DNA of 64,000 nucleotides from Actinomyces weissii (GTDB taxonomy: Bacteria; Actinomycetota; Actinomycetes; Actinomycetales; Actinomycetaceae): assembly GCF_016598775.1 (NCBI RefSeq), contig NZ_CP066802.1:1922001-1986000 (forward strand). Direction: 5' to 3'. Of this stretch, positions 9,008 through 17,210 are shown one piece after another. The notes under the pieces were generated by a model. The model had not been told where the DNA came from. It saw only the letters and a program-made list of their open reading frames with translations, and did not search any database. A program made the translations under genes and the position numbers. Within the stretch, counting starts at the first letter, position 1. Each line of letters starts with the position of its first letter.

Positions 9008-10299
9008 TGGCCCGCCGCGACACCGGCACCGACGACCCCCGGGTGCGCGTGCGCCCCGGCAAGGGCTCCCGCCCCCGCACCAAGCAGCGCCCCGCCCACG
9101 AGGACGCCGTAACCGGCATGGTCACGCGCATCGACCGAGGCCACTACCGCATCCGCCTGGACGACCCCCGCCTCACCGCGGACGGCGGCGGGGACATCAC
9201 CGCCATGAAGGCCCGCGAGCTGGGGCGCGGCAGGATCGTGGTCGGGGACCGGGTGGCGGTGGTGGGAGACACCAGCGGCCGCAAGGACACCCTGGCCCGC
9301 CTGGTGCGGATCGAGGAGCGCACCACCCTGCTGCGGCGCAGCGCGGAGGACGGCGACGCCGCTGGCACCGAGCGGCCGGTGGTCGCCAACGCGCAGCTGC
9401 TGGTGATCGTCACCGCCGTGGCCGACCCCGAGCCCCGCCCCCGCATGATCGACCGCTACCTGGTAGCCGCCTACGACGCAGGCATGGAGCCGCTGCTGGT
9501 GCTGACCAAGACGGACCTGGCCGACCCCTCCGCGCTGCTGGCCCTCTACGAGCCCCTGGGGGTGCGGGCCCTGCTGACCCGCCTGGACCCGGCCTCCAGC
9601 AGCACGGCCTCCCGGGCAGGTGAGGGGGTCCAGGCCGTGCGGGAGGCGGTGGCTGGGCGCACCTCGGTGCTCGTGGGGCACTCCGGGGTGGGTAAGTCCA
9701 CGATTATCAACGCCCTGGTGCCGGGGGCGCAGCGCCTGACCGGGCACGTCAACGAGGTCACGGGCCGGGGCCGCCACACCTCCACCAACCTGCAGGCCCT
9801 GGAGCTGCCGGGGGGCGGCTGGGTGATCGACACCCCGGGGGTGCGCTCCTTCGGGGTGGCGCACGTCTCCAGCGCGGACGTGTTGCGTGGCTTCCCGGAC
9901 CTGGCGGCCCAGGCCGAGGACTGCCCCCGGGGCTGCACGCACGAGGCCGGGGTGCTCGACTGCGCCCTGGACCGGTGGGCCAGCGGTGCCGACGGCGACG
10001 GCGGTCTGCTCGCCAGCAGCCCGGGCAGCAGCTCGGACGGTCTGGCAGAGGCGGTTGACGGCGTGCAGGGCGTGGCGAGCGGCGGCCCAGACGGCCTGGC
10101 AAAGGCGGTTGACGGCGTGCAGGGCGTAACAAGCAACAGCTCGGACGGCCTGGCAGCCAACGGCACGGGCTCTGGGACGACGGCGCCCGACAGCGTGCTG
10201 GTCCAGCGGCAGTCCCGCCTGGACTCCTTCCGCCGTCTGCTGGCCCCCTCCCTGGAGGCGGAGGACCCGGTGCCCACCGGGCACCGCCCCAGCCGCTGA
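9007..10299 (+). CDS. rsgA: Ribosome small subunit-dependent GTPase A
   Basis: A 430-residue circularly permuted GTPase that assists late 30S maturation. An N-terminal OB-fold region comes first, then the permuted GTPase motifs: G4 LTKTDL (~residue 163), G1 GHSGVGKST (224-232) and G3 DTPGVRSFG. A C-terminal zinc segment follows (CPRGCTHEAGVLDC). The zinc domain is interrupted by a ~55-residue low-complexity insert with two 18-residue repeats (10036-10143), after which family-like sequence resumes (RQSRLDSFRRLL). ATG 9007 overlaps the aroA stop by one base, so the two genes form an operon, an arrangement also known in mycobacteria. Confidence 0.94.
   Translation: MARRDTGTDDPRVRVRPGKGSRPRTKQRPAHEDAVTGMVTRIDRGHYRIRLDDPRLTADGGGDITAMKARELGRGRIVVGDRVAVVGDTSGRKDTLARLVRIEERTTLLRRSAEDGDAAGTERPVVANAQLLVIVTAVADPEPRPRMIDRYLVAAYDAGMEPLLVLTKTDLADPSALLALYEPLGVRALLTRLDPASSSTASRAGEGVQAVREAVAGRTSVLVGHSGVGKSTIINALVPGAQRLTGHVNEVTGRGRHTSTNLQALELPGGGWVIDTPGVRSFGVAHVSSADVLRGFPDLAAQAEDCPRGCTHEAGVLDCALDRWASGADGDGGLLASSPGSSSDGLAEAVDGVQGVASGGPDGLAKAVDGVQGVTSNSSDGLAANGTGSGTTAPDSVLVQRQSRLDSFRRLLAPSLEAEDPVPTGHRPSR
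10036..10155 (+). repeat. In-frame 54-bp tandem repeat in rsgA
   Basis: Units 10036-10089 and 10090-10143, plus the start of a third (GACGGCCTGGCA at 10144), encode DGLAEAVDGVQGV-type repeats inside the C-terminal zinc region of RsgA. Confidence 0.85.
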
Positions 10300-10320
10300 G
10301 CCGGCCCGCTGCCCCGGCCC

Positions 10321-10592
10321 GCTACCCAGCTCGCGCACCTGGCCGACGCCGGGGCCAGTGGCCGCCCCGGGTCCAGTCCCACCACCCGGCCTGGCCCGTC
10401 CTGCCACGCCTGTGCCACCCCGGCCTGCTACCCAGCTCGCGCACCTGGCCGACGCCGGGGCCAGTGGCCGCCCCGGGTCCAGTCCCACCACCCGGCCTGG
10501 CCCGTCCTGCCACGCCTGTGCCACCCCGGCCCGGTCGCACCTGGCCAGACCTTCGCCGGGCCAGACCTTCGCCGGGCCTGACCTTCGCCGGG
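10321..10592. repeat. 106-bp direct duplication plus 16-bp triplet repeat
   Basis: Segment 10321-10426 is repeated almost exactly at 10427-10531 with a 106-bp period. It is followed by three 16-bp units ending GACCTTCGCCGGG (10545-10560, 10561-10576, 10577-10592). The array fills most of the rsgA-GNAT intergenic space and contains no supported ORF. Confidence 0.9.
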
Positions 10593-10628
10593 CCTGGACC
10601 GTCCCGGTAGGCAACAGGGACCTTGGCG

Positions 10629-10634
10629 TATGGT
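10629..10634 (+). promoter_or_regulatory. -10 box TATGGT for leaderless GNAT gene
   Basis: TATGGT lies 7 nt before GTG 10642. The in-frame ATG at 10630 falls inside this hexamer and is therefore unlikely to be the start. Confidence 0.5.
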
Positions 10635-10641
10635 CTGGCCC

Positions 10642-11412
10642 GTGGGAGAGAAGATCCGGTCAGCCAGCACCAGGGACTACGACGCCTTGGCGGACCTGTT
10701 GGAGCAGGTGTTCAGCACCGACCCGCTCATGACCGCCCTGGCCGCCCCGGCCCCGGACCCCGCCTTGGCGCTGCGCCACCTGCTGGAGGTGACGCTGCGC
10801 GACGAGTACCTGGTCAGCGACCTGCGTGCCCCGCACGCGCCGACCGCCGTCGACGTCATCGCCGACTCCACCGGTGCCCTGCTGGGGGCCGCCCTGTGGA
10901 ACGCCCCCCGCCGCAGCACCCCGCCCGCAGACCTGGACGGCCCCGGTCTCCAGCCCGCCTCCAGCCGCGTAGCCTCCTCCCGCGGTCCGGCCCGGCGCGC
11001 GTCGTCGGGGGCTCACGCCGTCAGGACCTCCCGTACCGGTGAGGGCTCCGCGGCCGCACCTGCCGGGATCAACCGGGCGGTGATGGGCGGGGCCTGGGAC
11101 CTGTGCCTGCTGGACGAGCGGCTGTGCGAGGCGGTCCGCCCCCTGGAGCCGCACTGGCACCTGTACATGCTGGCGGTCGCGCCGCGCGCCCAGGGCCGGG
11201 GCGTGGGCTCACGGCTGCTGGCGCACGGGCTGGCGCGGGCCGACGCCGCCGGCCTGCCCGCGCACCTGGAGGCCACCACTGCCGCCTCCAAGCGCCTCTA
11301 CGAGCGTCACGGCTTCCGGGAGACGGCGGAGCTGGGCCCCTGCGACCCGCTGCCCCGCTACTGGGCCCTGACCCGCCCGGCCCAGGCGCCCGCCAGCCCC
11401 TCCCCAACTTAA
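10642..11412 (+). CDS. GNAT-family N-acetyltransferase
   Basis: A 256-residue protein with a C-terminal acetyl-CoA binding motif A (LYMLAVAPRAQGRGVGSRLL) followed by the EATTAASKRLYERHGF segment typical of GNAT enzymes. The middle (~residues 85-145) is a low-complexity Ser/Arg/Ala linker absent from most relatives. The substrate cannot be predicted. The start at GTG 10642 follows the leaderless spacing; ATG 10630 would add four residues. It stands alone between two repeat-filled intergenic regions. Confidence 0.85.
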   Translation: MGEKIRSASTRDYDALADLLEQVFSTDPLMTALAAPAPDPALALRHLLEVTLRDEYLVSDLRAPHAPTAVDVIADSTGALLGAALWNAPRRSTPPADLDGPGLQPASSRVASSRGPARRASSGAHAVRTSRTGEGSAAAPAGINRAVMGGAWDLCLLDERLCEAVRPLEPHWHLYMLAVAPRAQGRGVGSRLLAHGLARADAAGLPAHLEATTAASKRLYERHGFRETAELGPCDPLPRYWALTRPAQAPASPSPT

Positions 11413-11530
11413 GCCGGGACGTAGCGTCAGCCCGGCCTGCTCCAGCACCGCGGGGCCCCTCCCCCGCCTGAGCCGGGACGTAGCCCCGTCAACCCGGCCT
11501 GCTCCAGCACCCCGGGGACCCTCCCCCGCC
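11412..11530. repeat. Imperfect ~60-bp tandem repeat
   Basis: AGCCGGGACGTAGC recurs at 11412 and 11471, and CCCGGCCTGCTCCAGCAC at 11431 and 11493, so the two units differ by a 3-bp indel. This is non-coding sequence just after the GNAT gene. Confidence 0.75.
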
Positions 11531-11586
11531 TGTGCCCGTCCCCCCCGGGTCGCCACCCGTGCTCCGGGCCCCCTTCGCCTCCACTG

Positions 11587-11641
11587 GTGCATTTCGGCGC
11601 GAGTGGTGCCGAAATACCGCACCACTCGCGCCGAAATGCAC
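11587..11641. repeat. Dispersed palindrome, copy 2
   Basis: Perfect 23-nt arms (11587-11609 and 11619-11641) around a 9-nt centre. The arms are identical to the inner 23 nt of the copy at 3789-3847, and the flanks are also shared. The centre differs (GAAATAC instead of GGAATTC), so the arms are conserved while the loop is not, as expected if pairing or dyad recognition is selected. Confidence 0.9.
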
Positions 11642-11692
11642 AAGTCGGAGTGGGGTGGGCACGCCCCGGCACAACCAGGTCGTCCTCGCCGT

Positions 11693-11764
11693 GGCCCGCC
11701 GCCGCATCCTCGCCCTGGCCCGCCGCCGCATCCTCGCCCTGGCCCACCGCCGCATCCTGACCCT
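11693..11764. repeat. Three 24-bp tandem repeats
   Basis: Units 11693-11716, 11717-11740 and 11741-11764, each built on GGCCCGCCGCCGCATCCT, lie between the palindrome and arc. No gene is supported here. Confidence 0.85.
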
Positions 11765-11986
11765 GCACCCCCTGCCCAGAGACGACGCCCTCTACGATCC
11801 CCATCCAGCACCCCAACTGGCGGCCGCGCCTTCACACACCACATAGGGGCACCCCCAGACCGGGGACCGGAAGTCCCGCCCATTTCCTGTTGCGCAGGCC
11901 ACAGAGGCGCTACCCTATCTGGTACAGGCGTGCCATTTTCTCGGCCCTGAGGCCCGCCTGGCACCGTCGCCCGCAAGGAGCTGGTC

Positions 11987-13552
11987 GTGGCAGAGCACGT
12001 CGGAGACCCGCCCCCAGGCCCCAGCGCGCCCACCAACCCCACGGAACGCAAGAACCGGGCCCTGTCCCACGCCCTGCGCCAGGCCCGCGCCGAGCTGGAG
12101 GCCGCCCACCGGGAGATCACCCGCCTGACCTCCCCGGCCCTGAGCCACGCCACCCTGGTGCAGGTCGTTGACGCCCGCAACCGTCTGCTAGACGTGGCCC
12201 AGGGCGGACGGCGCCTGCGGGTGCGGGCCAGCACGCAGCTGCCCCTGGGGGGACTGGAGCCGGGCACCCCGCTCCTGCTCAACGCCGACCTGCACGCCGT
12301 CGAGCTGGGGGCCAGCCCGGACACCGGCGAGCTGGTGTCCTTCGAGCAACGCCTGGACGAGCACCACGTCCTGGCTGCCGTGCGGGCCGAGGACTCCCGG
12401 GTGCTGCGCCTGGCCCCCACGCTCACCAGCGCCCGCCTGCGCCCCGGCGACAGCCTCCTGGCAGACGTGCGGGAGGGCACCGTGGTGGCGCTCGTGCCCC
12501 GCCAGGAGGTCGAGGAGCTGCTGCTGCAGACCGCCCCGGACACCCCCTGGGAGGCGATCGGCGGGCTGGACCAGACCATTGAGCGTATTCGCGACGTCGT
12601 CGAGCTGCCCATGACGCACCCGGAGCTGTTCGCCGAGCACCGGCTGCGGCCCCCGCGCGGCCTGCTGCTCTACGGTCCCCCCGGAGTGGGCAAGACCCTG
12701 ATCGCCCGGGCGGTGGCCACCTCCCTGGGCCGGGCCACGGGCCGCAGCACGCACTTCCTGAGCATCAAGGGGCCCCAGCTGCTGGACAAGTACGTGGGCG
12801 AGACCGAGCGGCGCATCCGCCTGATCTTCTCCCGCGCCCGGGACAAGGCGGCCGACGGCGTGCCCGTGGTCATCTTCTTTGACGAGATGGAGTCCCTGTT
12901 CCGCACCCGCGGCACCGGCGTGTCCTCCGACGTGGAGACCACGGTGGTGCCCCAGCTGCTGGCAGAGATCGACGGCGTGGAGGAGATGCGCAACGTCGTC
13001 GTGATCGGGGCCTCCAACCGGGAGGACATGATCGACCCGGCGATCCTGCGGCCCGGCCGCCTGGACGTGCGGATCCGGATCGACCGCCCCGACTATGAGG
13101 CCTCCCGCCAGATCCTCGCCCGCTACCTGACCCCCGACCTGCCGCTGGCCCCCGCCGAGGTCCAGGCCCACGGCTCCCCGCAGCGGCTGGTGGAGGCCAT
13201 GAGCCGGGAGGTGCTGACGGCCCTGTTCACCCGCGACCGCAGCACCATGGTCCTGCACGTGCACCGCCGCTCAGGGGCCAGCGAGACCTGGTACCTGGCG
13301 GACCTCGTGTCCGGGGCCATGATCGCCTCCGTGGTGGCACGGGCCAAGGCCGCCGCCCTCAAGGACGCCTTGGCGGGGCGCCGCGGCCTGACCACCGCCC
13401 ACCTGCTGGCGGCGGTCGCGGCGGAGGCGGCCGACGCCGCGGAGCAGCCGGGCACCTCCGACCCCGAGGAGTGGGTGCGCGTGGTCGGCCGGTCGCGCCG
13501 CACCGACCCCGTGACGGCCCTGGTCCCGGCCGGGGAGGAGAAGCGCTCATAA
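11987..13552 (+). CDS. arc: AAA ATPase forming ring-shaped complexes (ARC/Mpa), pupylation-associated
   Basis: A 521-residue proteasomal-type AAA ATPase. In order: an N-terminal coiled coil (~residues 22-48) of the kind that captures Pup, tandem OB-like domains, Walker A GPPGVGKT (from ~230), Walker B VIFFDEME, and the arginine-containing segment GASNREDMIDPAILRPGRLD. It unfolds pupylated substrates. The C-terminus ends EEKRS and lacks the GQYL tail that docks Mpa onto the 20S core. GTG 11987 follows AAGGAG by 6 nt. The final TAA overlaps the presumed start of dop (ATAA). Confidence 0.94.
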   Translation: MAEHVGDPPPGPSAPTNPTERKNRALSHALRQARAELEAAHREITRLTSPALSHATLVQVVDARNRLLDVAQGGRRLRVRASTQLPLGGLEPGTPLLLNADLHAVELGASPDTGELVSFEQRLDEHHVLAAVRAEDSRVLRLAPTLTSARLRPGDSLLADVREGTVVALVPRQEVEELLLQTAPDTPWEAIGGLDQTIERIRDVVELPMTHPELFAEHRLRPPRGLLLYGPPGVGKTLIARAVATSLGRATGRSTHFLSIKGPQLLDKYVGETERRIRLIFSRARDKAADGVPVVIFFDEMESLFRTRGTGVSSDVETTVVPQLLAEIDGVEEMRNVVVIGASNREDMIDPAILRPGRLDVRIRIDRPDYEASRQILARYLTPDLPLAPAEVQAHGSPQRLVEAMSREVLTALFTRDRSTMVLHVHRRSGASETWYLADLVSGAMIASVVARAKAAALKDALAGRRGLTTAHLLAAVAAEAADAAEQPGTSDPEEWVRVVGRSRRTDPVTALVPAGEEKRS

Positions 13553-15405
13553 TCACCGTCCGCCGGATCATGGGGATCGAGACCGAGTACGCGCTGCTCG
13601 ACCGTGACGAGCCGGGGGCCGACCCCCAGCAGCTGGCCACGGACCTGCTGTACGCCTACGCCACCGCCGCGGCCCCGCAGGCGCCCTCGACCCTGCACGT
13701 ACCCTCCCGCACGGGCCGGACCCTGACCCGCGGGGCAGGCACCCGCTTCGACTACTCCGGGGAGCTGCCCGCCGTCGACGCGCGCGACGGCCAGGAGCAC
13801 GCCCTGGCCCCCGAGGCCCGCACCGACCTGGAGCCGGGGGCGGTGCTGACCGGCACCCAGGCCCGGTGGATCCAGCGGGTGGGGGCCTTCGGACAGCACT
13901 ACTACCGGGGCACCGCCACGCACGGGGCCAACGGGTGCCGCCTGTACGTGGACCACACGCACCCCGAGTACGCCTCCCCGGAGGTGCTGGGCCCCCTGGC
14001 GGCCGCCACCTACGACCGGGCGGGGGACCTGCTCATGCACCAGGCAGAGCTGGCGCTGTCCGCCGAGCGTGGCAGCCGGGTGCAGGTCATCAAGAACAAC
14101 ACGGACGGCCGGGGCTCCGCCTGGGGAGCGCACGAGTCCTACGCCGTGCCGCGCGCCGTCCCCTGGCAGCTGCTCACCGACGTGCTGCTGCCGCTGCTGG
14201 TGAGCCGCCTGGTGGTGTGCGGCTCGGGCCGTGTGGGGATCGGGGAGGCCGGGGAGGAGCCGGGCTTCCAGATCCTGGCGCGGGCCGACTACGTGGAGCA
14301 GCCGGTGTCGCTGTACACCACCCGCGAGCGCCCGATCGTCAACACCCGCGACGAGCCGCACGCCGACGCCGGGCGGTGGCGCCGCCTGCACGTGATCACG
14401 GCAGACTCCTCGTCGCTGGCGGTCAGCGCCGTGCTGCGGCTGGGCCTGACCGCCTGCGTGCTGGGCCTGGTGGAGGAGGCGCCGGAGCGGGCCCAGGCCC
14501 TGGCCCGGCGGGTGGCCCTGGCGGACCCGGTGACGGCGCTGCGGGTGTTCTCCCGGGACCTGAGCCTGAGCGCCCGCTGCCCGCTGGCTGCCGGGGGCCA
14601 GGCCACTGCCCTGGAGATCCAGCGGGCCTTCCTGGAGGAGGTCACCTCCTGCCTGGGCCCGCAGGCCCCGGACCCGGAGACCGCCCTGGTGCTGGGGCTG
14701 TGGCGCGAGGCCCTGGACGCGCTGGCCCAGGGGCCGGAGCAGGCCGCCCACCTGGTTGAGTGGTGCGCCAAGCTCTCGGTGCTGGAGCGGCTGCGGGAGC
14801 GGGCGGGCTGCGGCTGGGAGGACCTGCGGCTGCGGGCCGCGGACCTGCAGTTCGCGGTGGTGGACCCGGGCAGCTCCCTGGCGGCGCGGCTGGAGGAGGC
14901 TGGGCGGGTGCGCCCGGTGCTGTCCGCCGCGCAGGTGGCGGCGGCGGTGACCCAGGCGCCGCAGGACACGCGCGCCGGGGGCCGGGCGGCCTTCCTGCGG
15001 CTCTTCCCGGACCGGGTGTGGGCGGCCAGCTGGACCTCGCTGGTGGTGGACACCGACGGCAAGCACCTGCTGCGGGTCACCTTGCCTGATCCGCTCCACC
15101 CCACGCGCGCGGAGGTGGAGACGGCGTACGCGTCCTGCGCGGACGGCGGGCTGGAGCCTGCTGCCCGGCTGGTGGCGACGCTTAAGGCGCTGGGGCTGGA
15201 GGTGCCGGAGACACCGGAGACCTTCGGCTGGGACGAGGGCTTCTACGCCGAGGCCGACGACGGCACAGGAGGCGGCGCGGGAGACGGCGGCGCCGTCGCT
15301 GGCACTGCCGCACGTACCGGCCCCGCCAGCGGTGCTGGCCCCGCCGAGGCTGCGGAACCGGGTGCACCTCCTGCCCGGGCCGCCCGCGACCCCGGCCCGC
15401 CCTGA
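13549..15405 (+). CDS. dop: Pup deamidase/depupylase Dop
   Basis: Dop deamidates the C-terminal Gln of Pup and removes Pup from targets. Conserved parts are TVRRIMGIETEYALL (catalytic glutamate strand), RLYVDHTHPEYASPE (catalytic Asp region), VIKNNTDGRGSAWGAHESY and IVNTRDEPHAD. The ~50-residue loop after residue 35 is typical of Dop and absent in PafA. The start is uncertain: no ATG/GTG/TTG exists between GTG 13471 (inside arc) and ATG 13570. Starting at 13570 would delete the conserved TVRRI strand, whereas ATA 13549 gives MITVRRIMG with AGGAG 8 nt upstream. The 618-residue length exceeds the ~500 usual because of a Gly/Ala-rich C-terminal tail (~565-618). Confidence 0.9.
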   Translation: MITVRRIMGIETEYALLDRDEPGADPQQLATDLLYAYATAAAPQAPSTLHVPSRTGRTLTRGAGTRFDYSGELPAVDARDGQEHALAPEARTDLEPGAVLTGTQARWIQRVGAFGQHYYRGTATHGANGCRLYVDHTHPEYASPEVLGPLAAATYDRAGDLLMHQAELALSAERGSRVQVIKNNTDGRGSAWGAHESYAVPRAVPWQLLTDVLLPLLVSRLVVCGSGRVGIGEAGEEPGFQILARADYVEQPVSLYTTRERPIVNTRDEPHADAGRWRRLHVITADSSSLAVSAVLRLGLTACVLGLVEEAPERAQALARRVALADPVTALRVFSRDLSLSARCPLAAGGQATALEIQRAFLEEVTSCLGPQAPDPETALVLGLWREALDALAQGPEQAAHLVEWCAKLSVLERLRERAGCGWEDLRLRAADLQFAVVDPGSSLAARLEEAGRVRPVLSAAQVAAAVTQAPQDTRAGGRAAFLRLFPDRVWAASWTSLVVDTDGKHLLRVTLPDPLHPTRAEVETAYASCADGGLEPAARLVATLKALGLEVPETPETFGWDEGFYAEADDGTGGGAGDGGAVAGTAARTGPASGAGPAEAAEPGAPPARAARDPGPP

Positions 15406-15457
15406 GTCCCCTGCCCCCTCGCATTCCACCCACCACAAGAGACAGCCGGAGCAGAGC

Positions 15458-15643
15458 ATGACTGACCGTATCCACGCCCAGACCTCCCATGAGGAAGCCC
15501 CCGAGCCCGAGCCCACGGCCCCGCCTGCCGCCCCGACCACCCAGGTCCAGGGCCTGGACGAGGTCCTGGACGAGATCACCGACGTGCTGGAGGTCAACGC
15601 CCTGACCTTCGTGCAGGGCTTCCGCCAGAAAGGCGGCCAGTGA
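15458..15643 (+). CDS. pup: Prokaryotic ubiquitin-like protein Pup
   Basis: A 61-residue disordered modifier with the conserved C-terminal half (DEVLDEITDVLEVNALTFVQ) and the ending KGGQ. The terminal Gln means that Dop must deamidate it to Glu before PafA can ligate it to lysines. The N-terminal half is Glu/Pro-rich. ATG 15458 follows a CCGGAGCAGAGC stretch. The stop overlaps the pafA GTG by 4 nt (GTGA, 15640-15643), coupling modifier and ligase. This gene is small and easily overlooked inside the longer reading frame from 15332. Confidence 0.95.
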   Translation: MTDRIHAQTSHEEAPEPEPTAPPAAPTTQVQGLDEVLDEITDVLEVNALTFVQGFRQKGGQ

Positions 15644-17100
15644 AGGGCTCCCCTGCCGGGCCGCTGCACCGGGTCGTCGGGATCGAGACCGAGTACGGGG
15701 TCACCAGCACGTCCCTGGGACCAGGGGCCGCGGGGGTGCCGCTGAGCGTGGAGGAGGCGGTACAGGAGGTCTTCCGGCCCGTGGAGAGCCCCCGCAGCGG
15801 CACCCACCGCTTCACCACCGCCGGTGCCCGCCTCTACGTGGACGTGGGCAGCCACCCGGAGTACGCGGGCCCCGAGTGCCTGTGGGCCAGCGACGTGGTG
15901 GCCCAGGACCTGGCGGGGGACGCGCTGCTGGCGGACCTGACGCAGGCCGCGAACGAGCGGCTCGCCCCGGCTGGTGTGCGGGTGCACGTGCTCAAGTCGA
16001 ACACGGACGCCTGGGGATCGACCTTCGGCTGCCACGAGAACTACCAGGTGGCCCGGGGCACCCGCCTACCCCTGCCTGGCCTGGTGGGCTTCCTCGCGGC
16101 CCGCCAGGTGCTTACGGGGGCGGGGGCGCTGCCTGCGCTGGGGACGGCCCTGCCTGCACGGGGCGAGGAGGTGCCCGCGCCCGGCCTGCCCCTGTGGCCC
16201 CTGCGCTACTCGGCCCGGGCGGAGCACATCAGCGCGGTGTCCTCTGCCGACCCCACCCACGAGCGGGCCTTCGTCAACACCCGCGACGAGCCGCACGCGG
16301 ACCCCGCCAGGTGGCGGCGGCTGCACGTGGTGGCCGGGGACTCCGCCATGAGCCCCTGGGGCACCGCCGTGAAGGTGGTGCTGCTGGACGCCGTCCTGAC
16401 CCTGGTGGAGCAGGAGGGCTGGGACCTGGCCGAGTGCGAGCTGCTTGACCCCGTGCAGGCCGCCCGGACCTGGAACCTGGCCCCTGCTACCCTCTGCCCG
16501 CGCCGCGGGGGCCGCCCGCCCCTGGCCTGCCCCGACCTGCTGGAGCTGGTGCTGGAGCGGCTGGCAGGCGCCCCCGGCCTGGGCACGGACGCCCTGACCA
16601 AGGAGGTCCTGGAGCTGGCCCGCCGGGGCGCCCAGGCGCTGCGCACGGGCGAGGCCGCGCCGGTGTCCACCGAGCTGGACTGGGCGGTCAAGCACCGGGT
16701 GCTGTCGCGGGTGGCGCAGCGCGCCCCGCAGGGCTGGGCCGACCCGCAGGTGCGCCGCGCCGAGCTCGCCTACCACGACCTGTCCCGGTCCACCGGCCTG
16801 CGGGAGGCATTGAGCGCCGCGGGCCTGATGCGCCCGCTCGTGCCCGCAGACGTGGTGGCGGCGGCCCGCACCCAGCCGCCTGGCGGCACCCGGGCGGGGC
16901 TGCGGGGCCGGGTGGTGGAGGCCTGCGAGCGCACCGGCCGTGCCCTGTCCGTCGGCTGGGCGCACGTGCGCCTGGACGAGCCCCCGCAGCCGCAGATCGA
17001 CCTGCCCGACCCCCGGTGCAGCCAGGACGAGGCCGTGGAGGCGCTGCTGGCACGGATCGAGGCCCTGGGCGAGGCTCCCCGACGCGCCCCGGGCCGCTAG
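15640..17100 (+). CDS. pafA: Pup--protein ligase PafA
   Basis: A 486-residue homologue of Dop and glutamine synthetase that ligates the C-terminal Glu of Pup to substrate lysines. Visible motifs are VVGIETEYGVTS at the N-terminus, RLYVDVGSHPEYAGPE (catalytic Asp), VLKSNTDAWGSTFGCHENY and AFVNTRDEPHADPARWRRLH. It starts at GTG 15640 within the pup stop. No prcB/prcA genes lie between pup and pafA, unlike in mycobacteria, so tagging here may not lead to 20S degradation. Confidence 0.95.
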   Translation: MKGSPAGPLHRVVGIETEYGVTSTSLGPGAAGVPLSVEEAVQEVFRPVESPRSGTHRFTTAGARLYVDVGSHPEYAGPECLWASDVVAQDLAGDALLADLTQAANERLAPAGVRVHVLKSNTDAWGSTFGCHENYQVARGTRLPLPGLVGFLAARQVLTGAGALPALGTALPARGEEVPAPGLPLWPLRYSARAEHISAVSSADPTHERAFVNTRDEPHADPARWRRLHVVAGDSAMSPWGTAVKVVLLDAVLTLVEQEGWDLAECELLDPVQAARTWNLAPATLCPRRGGRPPLACPDLLELVLERLAGAPGLGTDALTKEVLELARRGAQALRTGEAAPVSTELDWAVKHRVLSRVAQRAPQGWADPQVRRAELAYHDLSRSTGLREALSAAGLMRPLVPADVVAAARTQPPGGTRAGLRGRVVEACERTGRALSVGWAHVRLDEPPQPQIDLPDPRCSQDEAVEALLARIEALGEAPRRAPGR

Positions 17101-17198
17101 CACCTTGCCCGCAGCCCGGCGGCCAGCGGGTGGGGGCGCCTCCCGCAGGCTGACCAAAGCGTCACCCTGCCGGTGCAGCACCCGACCCTGGAGGCGCC

Positions 17199-17204
17199 TA
17201 GGAT
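17199..17204 (+). promoter_or_regulatory. -10 box TAGGAT, leaderless
   Basis: TAGGAT is 6 nt before the ATG at 17211, with no ribosome-binding site in between. Confidence 0.55.
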
Positions 17205-17210
17205 GCGACT

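Noticed and set aside
13123..16035. 970-codon open frame on the minus strand across dop, pup and pafA
   Set aside because: It is an antisense shadow of genes with clear homology. Very high GC removes stops from all frames, and the translation is Gly/His/Val/Leu-biased with no recognisable domain.
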